DNA of 64,000 nucleotides from Onthophagus taurus (lineage: Eukaryota > Arthropoda > Insecta > Coleoptera > Scarabaeidae). This document shows positions 33,060 to 45,106 of this stretch, one piece after another (position 1 is the stretch's first letter; each line of letters starts with the position of its first letter). The notes beneath the pieces are model-generated. The model was not told where the DNA came from and searched no databases. It worked only from the letters and a program-made list of their open reading frames with translations. The stretch covers positions 31,689,501 through 31,753,500 of the forward strand of contig NC_091971.1 of the NCBI RefSeq assembly GCF_036711975.1, in the 5' to 3' direction. Made by a program: the position numbers and the translations under genes.

Positions 33060-33740
33060 CCAACGGTTTGGTAGTAAATGGCCTTAATAGTTTAGTGAAC
33101 ATATCTGCTATCTGCTCGTTAGTCTTAATTAGTACTATTTTAATAATATTATTATGACCTATTATCTTCATACAATAATGTCGGGTCATCACATGTTGTT
33201 AATTTGAAATCTATAATAAGTTTTCGTAACCAACAAGCCTCTGCCACTGCTAAACTCAATGCTACATACTCAGACTCCGTTGATAAGATTGATACATTTT
33301 GTTGTTTTTTACTCAACCACGAGTAACGGTACAACCAAACATTTTAAAAACATAGCCTGTGGTCGATTTACGATCAATTGTATCTCCCACCCAATACGAA
33401 TCTACATAACCGCACAACACATAATCGTTTTCTGGTCTCAAAACTATATATCTCAAAATTCTCTTCAATGATTTATACAAATTCACATTTGGTCTATGCT
33501 AGAAACGACTTAACAAACTAACGATTTGGCACAAATCGGGTCTAGTTCCTAATGCTGCGTACATTAAACTTCCGATTATTTTTCTACAAATATTTTGCAT
33601 TTTTCGATCATCTTTATCACCATTTAAGTTTTCATAGTTAACATTATTTTCTAACGGTGTATTTACAGATTTACATTCTTCCATTTTTAATCTTTTTAAT
33701 ACATTTTTTAAGTAATTTCCCTGACTCAGTTCGATAACAT
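33060..33740 (-). pseudogene. Ty1/Copia polyprotein fragment (end of RT and RNase H)
   Basis: In order on the minus strand: MEECKSVNTPLENN, IGSLMYAALGTRPDLCQIVS and LLSRF (end of reverse transcriptase), then weak matches to CGYVDSYWVGDTIDRKSTTG, WLSKKQQNVSILSTESEYVA and LSLAVAEACWLRKLI (RNase H), and TNEQIADMFTKLLRPF at the end. This is the normal Copia order. Several frameshifts and stops occur and no LTR was found. Confidence 0.78.
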
Positions 33741-33793
33741 CACTATTTCTACGTATTGTGAATGAATTTTACGGTACTACGATTGTGAATGGT

Positions 33794-34345
33794 TTAATTC
33801 ATTTCCTCAACAAATACGTTCCGACCCCTGCCCGTTTTACTATTGTTATCTACATATTTTTTATAATTTCTTTCAATTACTCGCCATCTGTTTTCACAGT
33901 GGCTTGGAGTAAAACATAATTGATATTCAGATGTAAATAGTTCTGATATGGTTATTGAAATAAGAAAAAGAAGAATTGAATTGTACGTCACTATATCGAA
34001 TTGAATTGTTGTTAAATGAATGTTTTGAAAATTTGGAATATCTACACCGTCCGTAATTTCTATTTCATTGTCAACAATGTCACTATTTTCCTTAAGTATG
34101 AATGAACAACTTAAAATGGATGTATTGTCTAACGTAATTGCGTTTTCATTTTCGGCACCTTTAATATTAGCATGGAATAATAATTTTTTGTACCACCCTT
34201 CAAATTGTCTAGCTGCAGTCGGATTATTGTAAAATCCTCCTCGTTGTGTCATTGCATTAAAAAAATTTTCTAAGCGGTCTTGTGATAACTTATATGTTAA
34301 ATTAAATTTTAATGTACATTTATTTTGTACATATTTGCTATACAT
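33794..34345 (-). pseudogene. Chimeric frame: P/THAP9-like C-terminus fused to Myb/SANT fragment
   Basis: The first half reads LTYKLSQDRLENFFNAMTQR then GGFYNNPTAARQFEGWYKKL, the conserved C-terminal block of P/THAP9 transposases. After a hydrophobic linker the frame runs into FTPSHCENRWRVIERNYKKY and VDNNSKTGRGRNVF, which matches the Myb/SANT-like domain of the Harbinger gene at 30615-31004. The join is open over 183 codons but is most easily explained by two abutting fragments. The P part is duplicated at 55376-55905. Confidence 0.6.
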
Positions 34346-34640
34346 TAATTTTAAACTTTCAATACATATTTTAACTTTTAACGGCTTTTGTATCTTTAAA
34401 CCAGTAATATATTAATTAACTCAAATATGGCTGAAGCGTTTCGATGACTAATACTACGCTTAAATGTATTTTTACTAATGATCTGGAATTTAATATATCA
34501 AATAAATTATTAATTATTTCGCAAAATTCAGCGGTTGCATTAAGTTTTTAAACTTCTTTAAATTAGAATATTTCTTTAGATATTTTTATATATTATTACT
34601 TAACATTATAATTAGCCATAATACACCATATCCGCCATCT
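34104..34640 (-). repeat. P-element-derived dispersed repeat, copy 1
   Basis: About 535 bp, from GAACAACTTAAAATGG onward, are closely repeated in the same orientation at 55376-55905. The shared unit covers the C-terminal coding block of a P/THAP9-like transposase and about 300 bp of its 3' flank (including GGCTTTTGTATCTTTAAACC). It is therefore a repeat family whose copies share a 5' truncation point near the same place. Confidence 0.75.
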
Positions 34641-35031
34641 CTTCCTTGGAGTAATTAATAAGAGCTTAATAATTAATAAAAGTAAAATAATAATTTCACA
34701 AATTATTATTTTTTTGATTAGACAAACAAAAATTACAAAACAAAACAAATTAAAATTCATGATAACAATATCAACTTATGAAACTAAATCATTGAATATC
34801 TTGAAAATGGTCCATTTTCGGATCTATGTTTATCTCTTTGCGGTACGTAAATATCCCGACAAAAATAACCTTAAAGGTACAAGAAAAAAAATTTTTTTGA
34901 ACACGCTATTTTTTGTTAATATGTGTTTATTCATTTATAAAATTAACATCTAACATATATTTTTTTTTTCAAACTGATTACATGAAAGAAAAAAATAGGT
35001 GGGTTATTTCTTGTCCCACTATACAGAATCT
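34641..35031. other. AT-rich spacer before piggyBac PB2
   Basis: No gene. TTAA sites occur, but none with a piggyBac-like end matching the sequence beyond 37200. Confidence 0.4.
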
Positions 35032-36847
35032 TCATTTTTTGACTTTTCTGTGGTATGTTTGAAAACATAGTTTTTGCGCACTTAAACATAAGGGCACCTT
35101 GCAAACTGAACACATCCAATTGGTACGCAGCTCTGCTTGTTTTGTACTGCATAGGGCACATCTTCGTCTTGTCGTTCGAAGTGGCTGATGTTTACTTCCT
35201 TCTAAACGGACAGTCTCGGGTTGGCAAAGCTTGTGCTTTTTTACAGGAATGGATATATCGACGGGTAGTGAAAAACTTTCCACGAATTTGTGAGCAACTA
35301 ATTGATCTATTATTTCTCTTCTAAAATTCTTCAATGATATTCTCTGACTTCCTAATAGTTTATATATGACGTATGCATTTACAACCGCTGCATCCAAAAA
35401 GAAAAAGAAAATACCATGCCACCATTTCTTGCTTTTTCTATCTATATTATATACTGATTTCATTTGGTCGAATTTATCTACCGCATTCATATATTTATTA
35501 TAGTCAATAATAGCCTTTGGGCACGATATTGTACCAACGGTTCCATCTCGTAGTTTTCTATTCACTTCTGTGAAATCTTCTCTATTATGGAAATTTGAAA
35601 TAAGATGCACGGATCTATTATCTTTCCACTTATATACCGATAAACCAGTATTGTTAGAAAAAGAGTCACAATCACCTCTTTTCATTTTTTTATCTGGAGT
35701 AAAAGTTGGAAGATACTTTCTTCTTATATTCACGGTTCCACAAGCATAAATGCCATTTTCAAGAAGATCTTGCATGAGTGGGACACTGGAGAAGTAATTA
35801 TCAAAAAAAACCTTGTGATGTTTACCTACTAGGTCTGTGGTAAATGTTTTAACAACTTTGAATCCTAAATTTTTCTCGATCTTGTTATCTAATTTGCCCA
35901 TGTAAATATCAAAATCTAAGCAATAACCAGATTCGTCCGCAAGCATCCATACCTTATAACCCCTTTTCACGGGTTTTTTGGGTAAGTATTGTTTCAAACT
36001 AGACCTGCCTTTAAATTTTATCATTGACTCATCAACCGACAGATGCTCTTGAGGATAAAAGCATTTTTTTAAATTTTCTTTCAGCATATTTAGAAAAGGA
36101 CGAACCTTATAGAGTTTATCAAATTGTGAGCTCTGTCTAGGGGGCAACATATTATTATCATTCAAATGTATATTTGAAAGAAGCCATTCAAAACGATGAA
36201 GTGTGCATAATTTGCTGATATACGAATCATGTAAATCTGGAGCCGTGGACCAATGATCCCTGTAGCTAGGTAAACTTTTAATACCCATCAGTAAATTAAT
36301 TCCAATGAACGTCTTTATTTCATCTAGATCCGTTTTCTTATAAGTTTTGCCAGTTATTTGATAATTTTGTTCAGCATATAAGTTTGTTTGAAAGACAATG
36401 TAATTCAGTATATCATCAGAAAATAATAAATTAAAAATATATATCGTAAGGTGTGGCATCTGGCATGTCTCTTATAAATTGTGGAATACCGGCTGTTTCA
36501 GTAAAATTTGTAAGAAGATTTTGCTTTGAATCTTTTTTCCACGTCATAGAAGTTACATCTCTGCTACACACTAACCTGTTTAGTGGTACATCATCATCGC
36601 TAGACCATACTGAATCATTATCATCGTCAAGAAATTCCACATTAGACTCATCTACACGAAAATCAGTTTCAAGCTCAACAGTATCTTGATAATTTTCATC
36701 TTGAATTTCGAAATCGCTGTCATTATTTGAATCAATATCCGACGGAATACTTGCAAAATCTTCATTACCAATATTTTCCAGTTCTCGATAAAACTCATCT
36801 TGAGTCATACCAACTAATTTGAAAGGCAATGTTTCTCGACGCGCCAT
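35032..36847 (-). pseudogene. piggyBac transposase PB2, one frameshift
   Basis: The N-terminal part (36847-36431) starts MARRETLPFKLVGMTQDEFY and is acidic. At about 36435-36445 a single extra base in a TA/T run shifts the frame; the rest (to 35032) continues LFSDDILNYIVFQTNLYAEQ. The core has HLSVDESMIKFKGRSSLKQY (first Asp), KVFFDNYFSSVPLMQDLL (second) and AIIDYNKYMNAVDKFDQM (third and fourth). A Cys-rich C-terminus follows (CALCSTK, WMCSVCKVPLC), the zinc-binding end missing from PB1. Length would be about 600 residues, normal for the family. Apart from this one shift it is intact. Its TTAA-flanked ends were not identified. Confidence 0.85.
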
Positions 36848-37741
36848 CTTAAGATAAACTAGTGGTATGGTGGGTTAAAAATTAAACCTTAAAAGAAAAT
36901 TAAACTATTTTAAGATATCACAGAAGCAAATAAACAGTAAATAAATAGACGCTAACCTTAGACTCTATAGATGTTAGTTTTAATCAGTTATTCTATTATT
37001 TTTCAATTTACATTCTGTAAATATAAAGGCAATTTGTCAAACTTACCTACATGGAAAGCACGTGGTCGATGTACCAACTAACACAGCAAATTCAGAAAAT
37101 GGCGGTTGCTCCTACCAGATTTGGATTTGTGCAGTCGTTGCGTAGGTGTATTACCAGTGGGACTAAATCTGAACCGATGTACGTGACAGTTACAACCATT
37201 TTTCAAAGTGGGTTAAATTTTGTCCCAGCATACGATAAAGGTCTATTTTTAAGTGGGTTAAATGGTAACCCGGAGTAACTCAAAGAGTTAAGGGAGGAAG
37301 CGCACACGCGCAATATCGTCGGGGATAAATGCGGTCTAAACAACATGTGTATGACGAATTTCCTTCTGTACGTCGCAGTGCAATGGAGTACGGTACGGTT
37401 CAAGCTTCATTCCAAGGGCTGTTCGTTTCTGTTTTCGATTAATCTATTCACGATCGTTTTTGAAAATGAGTTGATGACTAATTATACGATCTCGAAAATG
37501 TTAATAGAAAACTATACTTGCTTTTTTGTCCAGAATGTACACTTAGAACTTTAATGAAAACTAAACTTGTGAAAGAAATTGTTGAACAGAAACGCACTAA
37601 AGTTCATTGTAAAACTCATCTTTATTTTCTGTGTCATATCAACAAATCGAAGAAAACGAGTACTGGTTTTTTTCTACTTGCGGGCGGAACGAACACATAC
37701 AAAAATTTCGGCACGAAAATAAAACGAAAATGTACAATCTA
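36848..37741. other. Spacer between piggyBac PB2 and the foldback MITE
   Basis: No recognisable gene. The stretch 37195-37291 contains GTGGGTTAAA twice and ends GAGTTAA, possibly the 5' end of the piggyBac at 35032, but the matching left end is absent. Confidence 0.35.
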
Positions 37742-37955
37742 CAGGGTGATTCACATAAGAACCGACACAGAACATGGACATGTACAGGACAATAAATTAA
37801 GACGATTTAACACAACTTATCTCTAGATTATTACCTGATTTCATGTGGAATTTAATTCTAAAACTTTTTCTACTCTTATTATTTTTTAAGAAACATTGTC
37901 GTTTTCATAAAAAATTCAAATAACTAAAGACACGAATTTCGTTAATGCTACTTAA

Positions 37956-39994
37956 CCCGACGGTAGTCGCGCGTTAGTTATACGAAAATGTGGTCGCGCT
38001 GGGTCTAGTAGACCCAATACTCGTATTTACAGAATTTTAAAAGTAGGATATCTTTTTATGGTTTGAATATTGTTGAATAATGCAGCTATAAATAATTATA
38101 CACATAAATAAAAGATTTATTGATTACAAATAATTTTTATATAAAAAACTTGATAATAAATTAATATGTATCATAATCAGAGTTTTTATTGTCAGCGACA
38201 GTATTTTTGTTGGTACAGGTGTTGCAACGAATGCATGTGTGTTTGAGGCATAAATACTTGAAACATTCGCTACAAAAGTAGCTTGTTTTACTATCGGAAC
38301 CAACACACTCCTCACAGCGTTTCCGTTTTCCGCTTACGGGGCATTCACGTCGATCTTGTTGAATTCCAGTAGCATCTTGTCGGTATTGCCGAACAGCACG
38401 GGGCAAATTTTTCAATGTCGCCCTGTATTTTTGATGTTCACTGGTAAGGTCGCGTGCTAGATGTAGCAAATATTTTCGTCTGATCAAATCTACAGCAGGA
38501 TTATTTGCACAGAATATTATGTGGGAGTTTATACCTGCTGTATTCAAAACGGATAACTGGTGAACCAATTATCGGTTGTAACATTCCTGCCTGTTTTAGA
38601 AATTGGTTCAATCAAACGTAATACTACATTTTTTGGGTCATTAGGCACTTGGTAAGGCCCCGGAGGTTGTTGACCAACATATACTTCTTGGTTGAAAGTA
38701 TAGTACGTTTTTGCATCTGCTAAAGCGAAAATTTTTATACCATATTTACTTGGCTTCGATGGTATATACTGTCTAAAGCCACAACGTCCTCTAAATGCTT
38801 CCAGCTTTTCATCAACTGCGGTAAATTCGGATATTGTATAGTGTTGTTGACAATTTTTTACAAATGAATCAAAAATTTCTCGAATAGGAGCCAATTTATC
38901 GTACTGTTTACGTTCTTCCCTTGTATTTTTGTCATCGGTTCGAATTACTCGTAAAAGAAACCGAAAACGTTGCAGTGACATTGTCATCCAAAACATGTCG
39001 ATTCCTGTTCCATCTCGATTCCATAAGTCTTCTGTATTCATTCTACTGCTTTTATGAATACCTGCTAAGTATATCAATCCTATCAGAGCTTTCATTTCAA
39101 CTAAGTTAGTGTACTTGGCATCTCTAGATCTTGCGTAATTATTGGATATGGACTCTATAGATTTATTAGTATTTTCTACAATACTGGTTAGCATAGAATC
39201 ATCAAAAAACAGTTGCCAACATTGAAATGGTGTTAGTGCAGATTTTGCAACTCCTTTTACTCCAGGTAGTTCACGTAAAATATTTGATTTTGATTTACGT
39301 ACCCTTTGGGCGTAAGGTTGCTTATTCCATTTCGTAACGCCATCTTTCCCCATAAAAAACGGTTGTAGGCTTGATTCTCCATCTACATGTTCGTCGTTAC
39401 TATCGCCCTCTTCTTCGCTATTGGAGTCGCCCCTTTCTTCAACAACATCTTCTTCGTTGTCTTCTTCGTCATCGTCGGGTAGTTCAGTCTTTTCATCTTC
39501 AATGTCTTCTGCCCAGAGACGCAACAGCCGTTCTTGCTCCTTCTCGTATGTATTCATACCTATAAAATGGGCCCTGTGCTTTTCGTTATGTATTGTAACA
39601 TATTGGTACTTACCTGGTTGTTTATTTAGCGCGTTCAGAACGTTAGAATGCCATGCACACAAATTTAGTAAAATAATGCATTGATAACACTGAAACTGGT
39701 AAACTAAAACTTTTTAGGTTAGGTTAGGCGCAAAATATTACTGCGCGCGCACGAATGAACAACTTTCAATAGTTTCATAAGGACGATCAAGTTTGGTCGC
39801 GCCGGGTCTGACGTTAAATATTTATCGTAGGTCGAAATTACTTGTGGATTATTCAGCAACTACTAGTTTATCATTAAGCTTGGAATAATAAAAGAAGATA
39901 ACCGAGGATACAAAACAGTTGAATCATTTATAGGCTTGTAACAGCTTTATAAAGCTTCACTGGGTCTAGTAGATCCGGCGCGACTACTGACGGG
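37956..39994 (-). mobile_element. piggyBac-type transposon PB3, TTAA-flanked
   Basis: TTAA at 37952-37955 and 39995-39998. Inverted ends: CCCGACGGTAGTCGCGC on the left, CCCGTCAGTAGTCGCGC read inward from the right. GGGTCTAGTAGACCC palindrome-like motifs lie just inside the left end, with a close relative on the right. It sits in the arm of a foldback MITE, so it is younger than that element. Confidence 0.88.
38161..39662 (-). pseudogene. piggyBac transposase of PB3 with internal deletion
   Basis: The upstream part (39662-38544) has an acidic region, then FTAVDEKLEAFRGRCGFRQY (first Asp) and GRNVTTDNWFTSYP (second Asp). There it breaks off; the next readable part (38568-38161) starts NTAGINSHIIF and has the C-terminal zinc-binding motifs (CEECVGS, FCSECFKYLC, CIRCNTC). 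Roughly 100-150 residues with the third and fourth catalytic Asp are missing at the join near 38555. The element cannot make an active enzyme. Another ATG at 39557 may be the true start. Confidence 0.8.
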
Positions 39995-40005
39995 TTAAAA
40001 TCATC

Positions 40006-40137
40006 GAAAATTCAGTAGTCGGCTGTGAAATTGTACGTCAAACTTGACAAATAGGTTATAAAACCTTGTCGTCAAATAACTTTAGAACCTATTTGTCAAG
40101 TTTGACGTACAATTTCATAGCCGACTACTGAATTTTC
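40006..40137. repeat. Near-perfect hairpin at the centre of the foldback MITE
   Basis: Arms of about 52 bp (40006-40057 and 40086-40137) are inverted copies with one or two differences, starting GAAAATTCAGTAGTCGGCTG and closing on a loop of about 28 bp. It marks the centre of the foldback element. Confidence 0.85.
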
Positions 40138-40780
40138 GCTTATTTTAAGCAACATTACGAAATACGTGGGTTTAATTATTTAAGTTTTCTATGAAAACGA
40201 CAAAGTTTTTTAAAAAATAATAAGAGTAAGAAAAGTTTTAGAATTAAATTCCACATGAAATGAAGTAGTAATGTATTAAATCCTCCAAAAGATTAAAAAA
40301 ATCTGTCAAAATTTAGGGTACCATCACCTTTAATCAACCCTTTGAAATGCTTCAATTGAGTTCAATTTGCTACCAATTAATACCCTTGGTACACTCATAA
40401 CGTATACCAAATTTGGTTTTTCTAGCTTAATGTATTACGAAGATATTGAACTTTTTAAAAATTTAAGTGCCAACTTTGAAGACCTATAACTCCTCAGGTG
40501 TACAACTTAGTATAGAGGTAAGTTACGTTAAATCATCTTAATTTATTGTCCTCTACATGTCCCTGCTCTGTGTCGGTTCTTATGTGAATCACCCTGTATA
40601 CGAAAAATTGAATTAAATAAAATATGAGAAATAAACATAACAAAATGAAATTTTATCGAATGAATTCTAAACAGTTTCTTCCACTCGCAACAAGCTGTCT
40701 TCTCCCTCTGGGCAATACTGATGTCGAGGATTTTCATTTGTGGAAATCAAATGATAGTATGTCGCCATAATTGCTTTCTT

Positions 40781-41120
40781 TCATGTCGTATGTTGTGACA
40801 GAGCACAGGAGGTTTTTAATAACCTGCAATTGCTTTTGTGTTTCGAAATCCTACTTTTTAGCCACTGATTGGTTTGTCCAATGTATTTGCCATTGCATTC
40901 CCCACACGAAATGCAATAGATAACACCTGATTTTAATAGTGGATCAGTGCTGTCCTTGACTTTAGTGAAATATTTTTGCAATTTGTTATCGTAACAATCC
41001 ACAACTTTGATGTTGTCAATATTCTTAAAGACTTTTTTAATTTTACCCGTAAGTTCATTTACGTAAGGAATTTTACGATATTTAACAATCTGTTCAGTGT
41101 GGAAGACAGTTTCATGTCTT
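40781..41120 (-). pseudogene. Penelope-like element fragment with GIY-YIG endonuclease
   Basis: Reads KIPYVNELTGKIKKVF, DCYDNKLQKYFTKVKD, SGVIYCISCGECNGKYIGQT and SRISKHKSNCR. The Cys-pair followed by YIGQT and an R..KH helix is the GIY-YIG endonuclease of Penelope-like elements; the part before it is the usual linker after the reverse transcriptase. Only the C-terminal end is present, truncated at about 41120, where it abuts the Mutator-like fragment. Confidence 0.75.
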
Positions 41121-42043
41121 CCACATTATCTAACAGTCCTGAGCTTTTTCACTAATGACTCTGTAAGTTTGCCTTTCCACCTAGCTTTTTAGTTTTTGGA
41201 ATGTTTCTGAGTCGAGCTCCCATTCTCTTTTGGACGTGACCTATAACATTCACTTTTTAAAACTTAATGATCATCACTATAAGGATTCAAATTGAGAATT
41301 TTTGCAAATATCTTGGAATCATCGTCGCCAATATAATTTCCGTATTTTACGCCATGCACGTCTTCTGATTTTAAAAACATCTATTTTACAGACTCCACTT
41401 CCATGCTTCCTGCAGAACCTTCATGATGTTTGGTACAGTCTTCATGGTCGTGTTCCCGTTCTAAATGTTCTCGAGAATTAAAGTAGTTTATTGGGATACA
41501 CGACCAACACGACAAAGGCTAGATAATTGAAAAGAGGCTTCCTTTTATCTTTACCGAGCTTTCGGAAATTTTATTTTTCCTTCTTCAGAGGTAACTACAA
41601 TATTGAGAAAACAAAAGTTACAATAGTTAACAAGCAAACAATTGAACAACTTACAAAAATGGATTGCATAAAGGAACTGAACCAAAGCTAAACATGAGGT
41701 CGCAAACTTTGAGCACTAGACATATCTTATAAAAACTATACTTCTAATAATTCACTAAAGGTGAGTAATTAAAGATCAAAAGATACTAAAAATCATTACA
41801 AAGTTAATTTTGAAACCATTAAAATAAGTATTACTTACAAAGAGAACACGATAAAATTTTTCGTTAAAAATTAAGACGCAATAAGTCACGTAAGTTTTTT
41901 ATACCACAAAAACTGGAAAGAAACAAGGCTGGCCAACCGTCGTCACGGCAAAACACCAAATACACTAAAAGTAACCACTAGGTGGCGTTGAGAGGGGGAA
42001 TAAAATTGAAATTATGAAAAAGGAAACAAAAACCGAAAAAGAA

Positions 42044-44461
42044 CTAGAAAACCAAAGAATCACCCTCAATCGATGTTTGATCCCTTCTACCCCAGTCCTT
42101 CATAACAAGGTAACTGTAAATAGAACTAAGGTTCTGGGTGTCAGTTCTGAAGTTTAAGGAATTAATCTCTTTATTGATGTAAAACATCTCTAAGAACAAT
42201 CTCTTTGAATAAATTGATTCCTTATCAACAATCTGAGAATTCTCAAAATTAAAATGGTGACCACTGAGAACATGGTGATGAACCAACGCACTCTTGTTTT
42301 CATCTCTAGATTGACAATCACGTTTATGTTGTTTGATCCTAGCATCAAAATACTGACTGGTAGTGCCTATGTAGGTTTTTTCGCAATTATTGCAAGGAAC
42401 CCTATAAATAACATTAGATTGTAAACCTTTAGGAACCAGATCCTTAGTCCTTGAAAAACAGGTGGATAAAGGCAAAGAATTGCATTTAGCAAACCTAACC
42501 GAGTCAAACCTCAGAACTGAAACAAGTTTATCAGTCAGCCTGGGGACGAAGGGAATCTTAGCAAAGTGGGTCCGGGGGCCAGGGAGGCTAGATATATCGT
42601 GTTGGTCGTCACCCTCAGAAGGTTGACTAATATTACGATGGTAAGTACCATTATGATAAAGAATTCTATTAACTAGACCTATCGGATACCCGTTGTTGAC
42701 GAATATATCCCGGAGCTTTTTTAGGTTAGAGTCAAGAAAGCGGACATCAGAGATGGATCTGACACGGTTAACCATAGCAACCACAGTGTTCAGTTTCTGA
42801 TTGAGAGGATGGTTTGAATGAAAGTTGATATATCTCCCCGAATATGTTGGCTTAGTATACCAATTTAAACTAATAGTTTGATCTAAATTTCTTATAACAA
42901 TAGTATCGAGAAAAGGAACACTAGAGTTAGATTCAGTTTCAACCGTGAACTGTAAATGACTATCAAAGTTGTTGAACACATCCATAACATCGTCGATGCG
43001 GTCGACAGGTACAGCGCAAATTATATCGTCCACATACTTGTAGATAAAAGGAAGAGAAAAACCCAACAAAGGAATACATTGATCGAGAAGATGATCCATC
43101 ACCATTGTGGCCAAGATGGGGCTCAAAGGACTTCCCATTGGAGTGCCAAATTTTTGACTGTAAATAACATCATTGAAAGTAAATACCGAAGACTCAAACA
43201 GGAACACTATCAATTGTAAAAACAAATCCATATCAATGGGAGTGACAGAACTTACTAGGTCCCAATTTTGTAACAATATATCTCTCACCAAGTTGAGAGG
43301 TATGTTGGTGAAGAGAGACACCACATCAAGTGAGATAAGCATAAAGTTAGGAGGGAGTTTTATATCCCTAATTTTCTATACAAAAGAGAAAGTATCCTTG
43401 ATATTGTAGGAAGTTCTCTCACTAAAAGAAAGTTTCAGAATACCTGACAGGAACTCTGACAAGTGATATGTGGAGGAACCCACAAAAGATATGATAGGTC
43501 TCAAAGGACAGTTCACCTTGTGGATCTTCGGCAACCCATAATACTTGGGAATGACACCATTGTGACATCTAAGGCTGTTATACAATCTCTTATCAATGTA
43601 TTCCCTTTCTAATAAAATTTTTGAAAATTTATTGTTTCTGTTTTGTATCTTTAAAGTGGGGTCCCTATCCAAAACACAATAAGTGGACTGATCATTAAAT
43701 AAGTCTAAAGACTTCGATATATATTCTGATTTAAACATAGCTACTGTAACCTGTCCTTTATCTGCTCTTAATATAAGAATCGGGTCCTCTCTTTCGAGAC
43801 TCAAAAACCTTTTTGTAGAGATCAAACTCCTCTTCAAAAACAGCTGGGTACTGTTCAGGTGTTGGTGTCCATTAAGAAAATTAGTCACAATGTTTGTAAC
43901 TTGAGCTCTTTTTATGTTTTGTAAATTACTAGGCAAAACTTTAATTATAGACTCTACATCTGCCAACAGCTTAGGAACAGACAAAGTAGTGGCATCAGGG
44001 ATTAAGCCAAACTTAGGTCCCAATGACAAAAAATCTTTGACATCTTCAGGTATTTGGATAGATGTATTATTGACGAACCAGCCCTTGTTGTCATTAAACA
44101 TTTTTTTTGAATTTTTTAAATTACTATTCTTTAAAACTTTAAACTTTTTAACATTAATGCACTTTACTCTATTAAAAATCTTTGAATACGAAAAAGCTAA
44201 TCTGATCTCAAATTCCCCACACATGTGAGAGGGTAACACATTGTACAATTTATTTTTTAGCTCCGCAATAGATTCATCAACCTTTTTTAAATCATAGCAA
44301 GTAATTTGAATTTCAAAATTAAGAATCTTAGCTCCTAACCTTATATTAAACTCATTAACTTTATGAGAGATGGTTCCTCTTGCCTCGTCCAACAAGGCAA
44401 CAGCATTCTTGCTACCATTTTTTATGTGGGTTGGAAGGAGTCCATGTCTTCTGCACTTCAT
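42044..44461 (-). pseudogene. Penelope-like RT/GIY-YIG polyprotein, single in-frame TAG
   Basis: An 806-codon frame is interrupted only by TAG at 43376-43378; both sides are in the same frame. The N-terminal part has LILRADKGQVTVAMFKSEY and VIPKYYGLPKIHKVNCPLRP (RT motifs 1-2), then LISLDVVSLFTNIP (first catalytic Asp), GTPMGSPLSPILATMVMDHL and IYKYVDDIICAV (the Y-x-DD box). The C-terminus has VIYRVPCNNCEKTYIGTTSQ and ARIKQHKRDC (GIY-YIG endonuclease). Length and order match Athena/Neptune/Penelope proteins with endonuclease. With one stop in about 800 codons this copy is close to intact. Confidence 0.85.
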
Positions 44462-44537
44462 TAAAAAATGTTTCCTATTGTTTAACCTGCCTCTTCAACA
44501 TTGCAGCTGTATTTCGTCCATAAGACGCAGCAATTTC

Positions 44538-45106
44538 AGTATTTTGATGCTAGGATCAAACAACATAAACGTGATTGTCAATCTAGAGATGAAAACAAGA
44601 GTGCGTTGGTTCATCACCATGTTCTCAGTGGTCACCATTTTAATTTTGAGAATTCTCAGATTGTTGATAAGGAATCAATTTATTCAAAGAGATTGTTCTT
44701 AGAGATGTTTTACATCAATAAAGAGGTTAATTCCTTAAACTTCAGAACTGACACCCAGAACCTTAGTTCTATTTACAGTTACCTTGTTATGAAGGACTGG
44801 GGTAGAAGGGATCAAACATCGATTGAGGGTGATTCTTTGGTTTTCTAGTTCTTTTTCGGTTTTTGTTTCTTTTTCATAATTTCAATTTTAGTCCCCCTCT
44901 CAACGCCACCTAGTGGTTACTTTTAGTGTATTTGGTGTTTTGCCGTGACGACGGTTGGCCAGCCTTGTTTCTTTCCAGTTTTTGTGGTATAAAAAACTTA
45001 CGTGACTTAAAAGTTAGTAAACTTACGTAAAGATAAAAGGAAGCCTCTTTTCAATTATCTAGCCTTTGTCGTGTTGGTCGTGTATCCCAATAAACTACTT
45101 TAGTTC
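44538..45106 (+). repeat. Inverted copy of the Penelope 3' end
   Basis: This stretch encodes, on the plus strand, the same C-terminal residues as the main polyprotein (YFDARIKQHKRDCQSRDENK to SIEGDSLVF) with almost no changes, and the 3' flank down to GTATCCCAATAAACTACTTT. It mirrors 41480-42355. The near identity suggests both arms arose in the same insertion event. Confidence 0.85.

Larger units (their letters stand above)
37742..40596. mobile_element. Foldback MITE with TA-CAGGGTGATTCACATAAG ends, split by piggyBac PB3
   Basis: TA flanks both ends (37740-37741, 40597-40598). The left arm starts CAGGGTGATTCACATAAGAA; the right arm is its inverse, and similarity persists over most of the element, ending in a central hairpin (40006-40137). 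The right arm has about 230 bp (about 40275-40510) missing from the left. No transposase is present once PB3 is removed, so it is a non-autonomous IS630-Tc1-mariner-type element. Its left arm runs directly into the TTAA where PB3 inserted, and matches the right arm across that point. Confidence 0.82.

Noticed and set aside
37195-37291. 5' terminus of piggyBac PB2
   Set aside because: GAGTTAA at 37285-37291 could be an end, but no inverted partner is present left of 35032.
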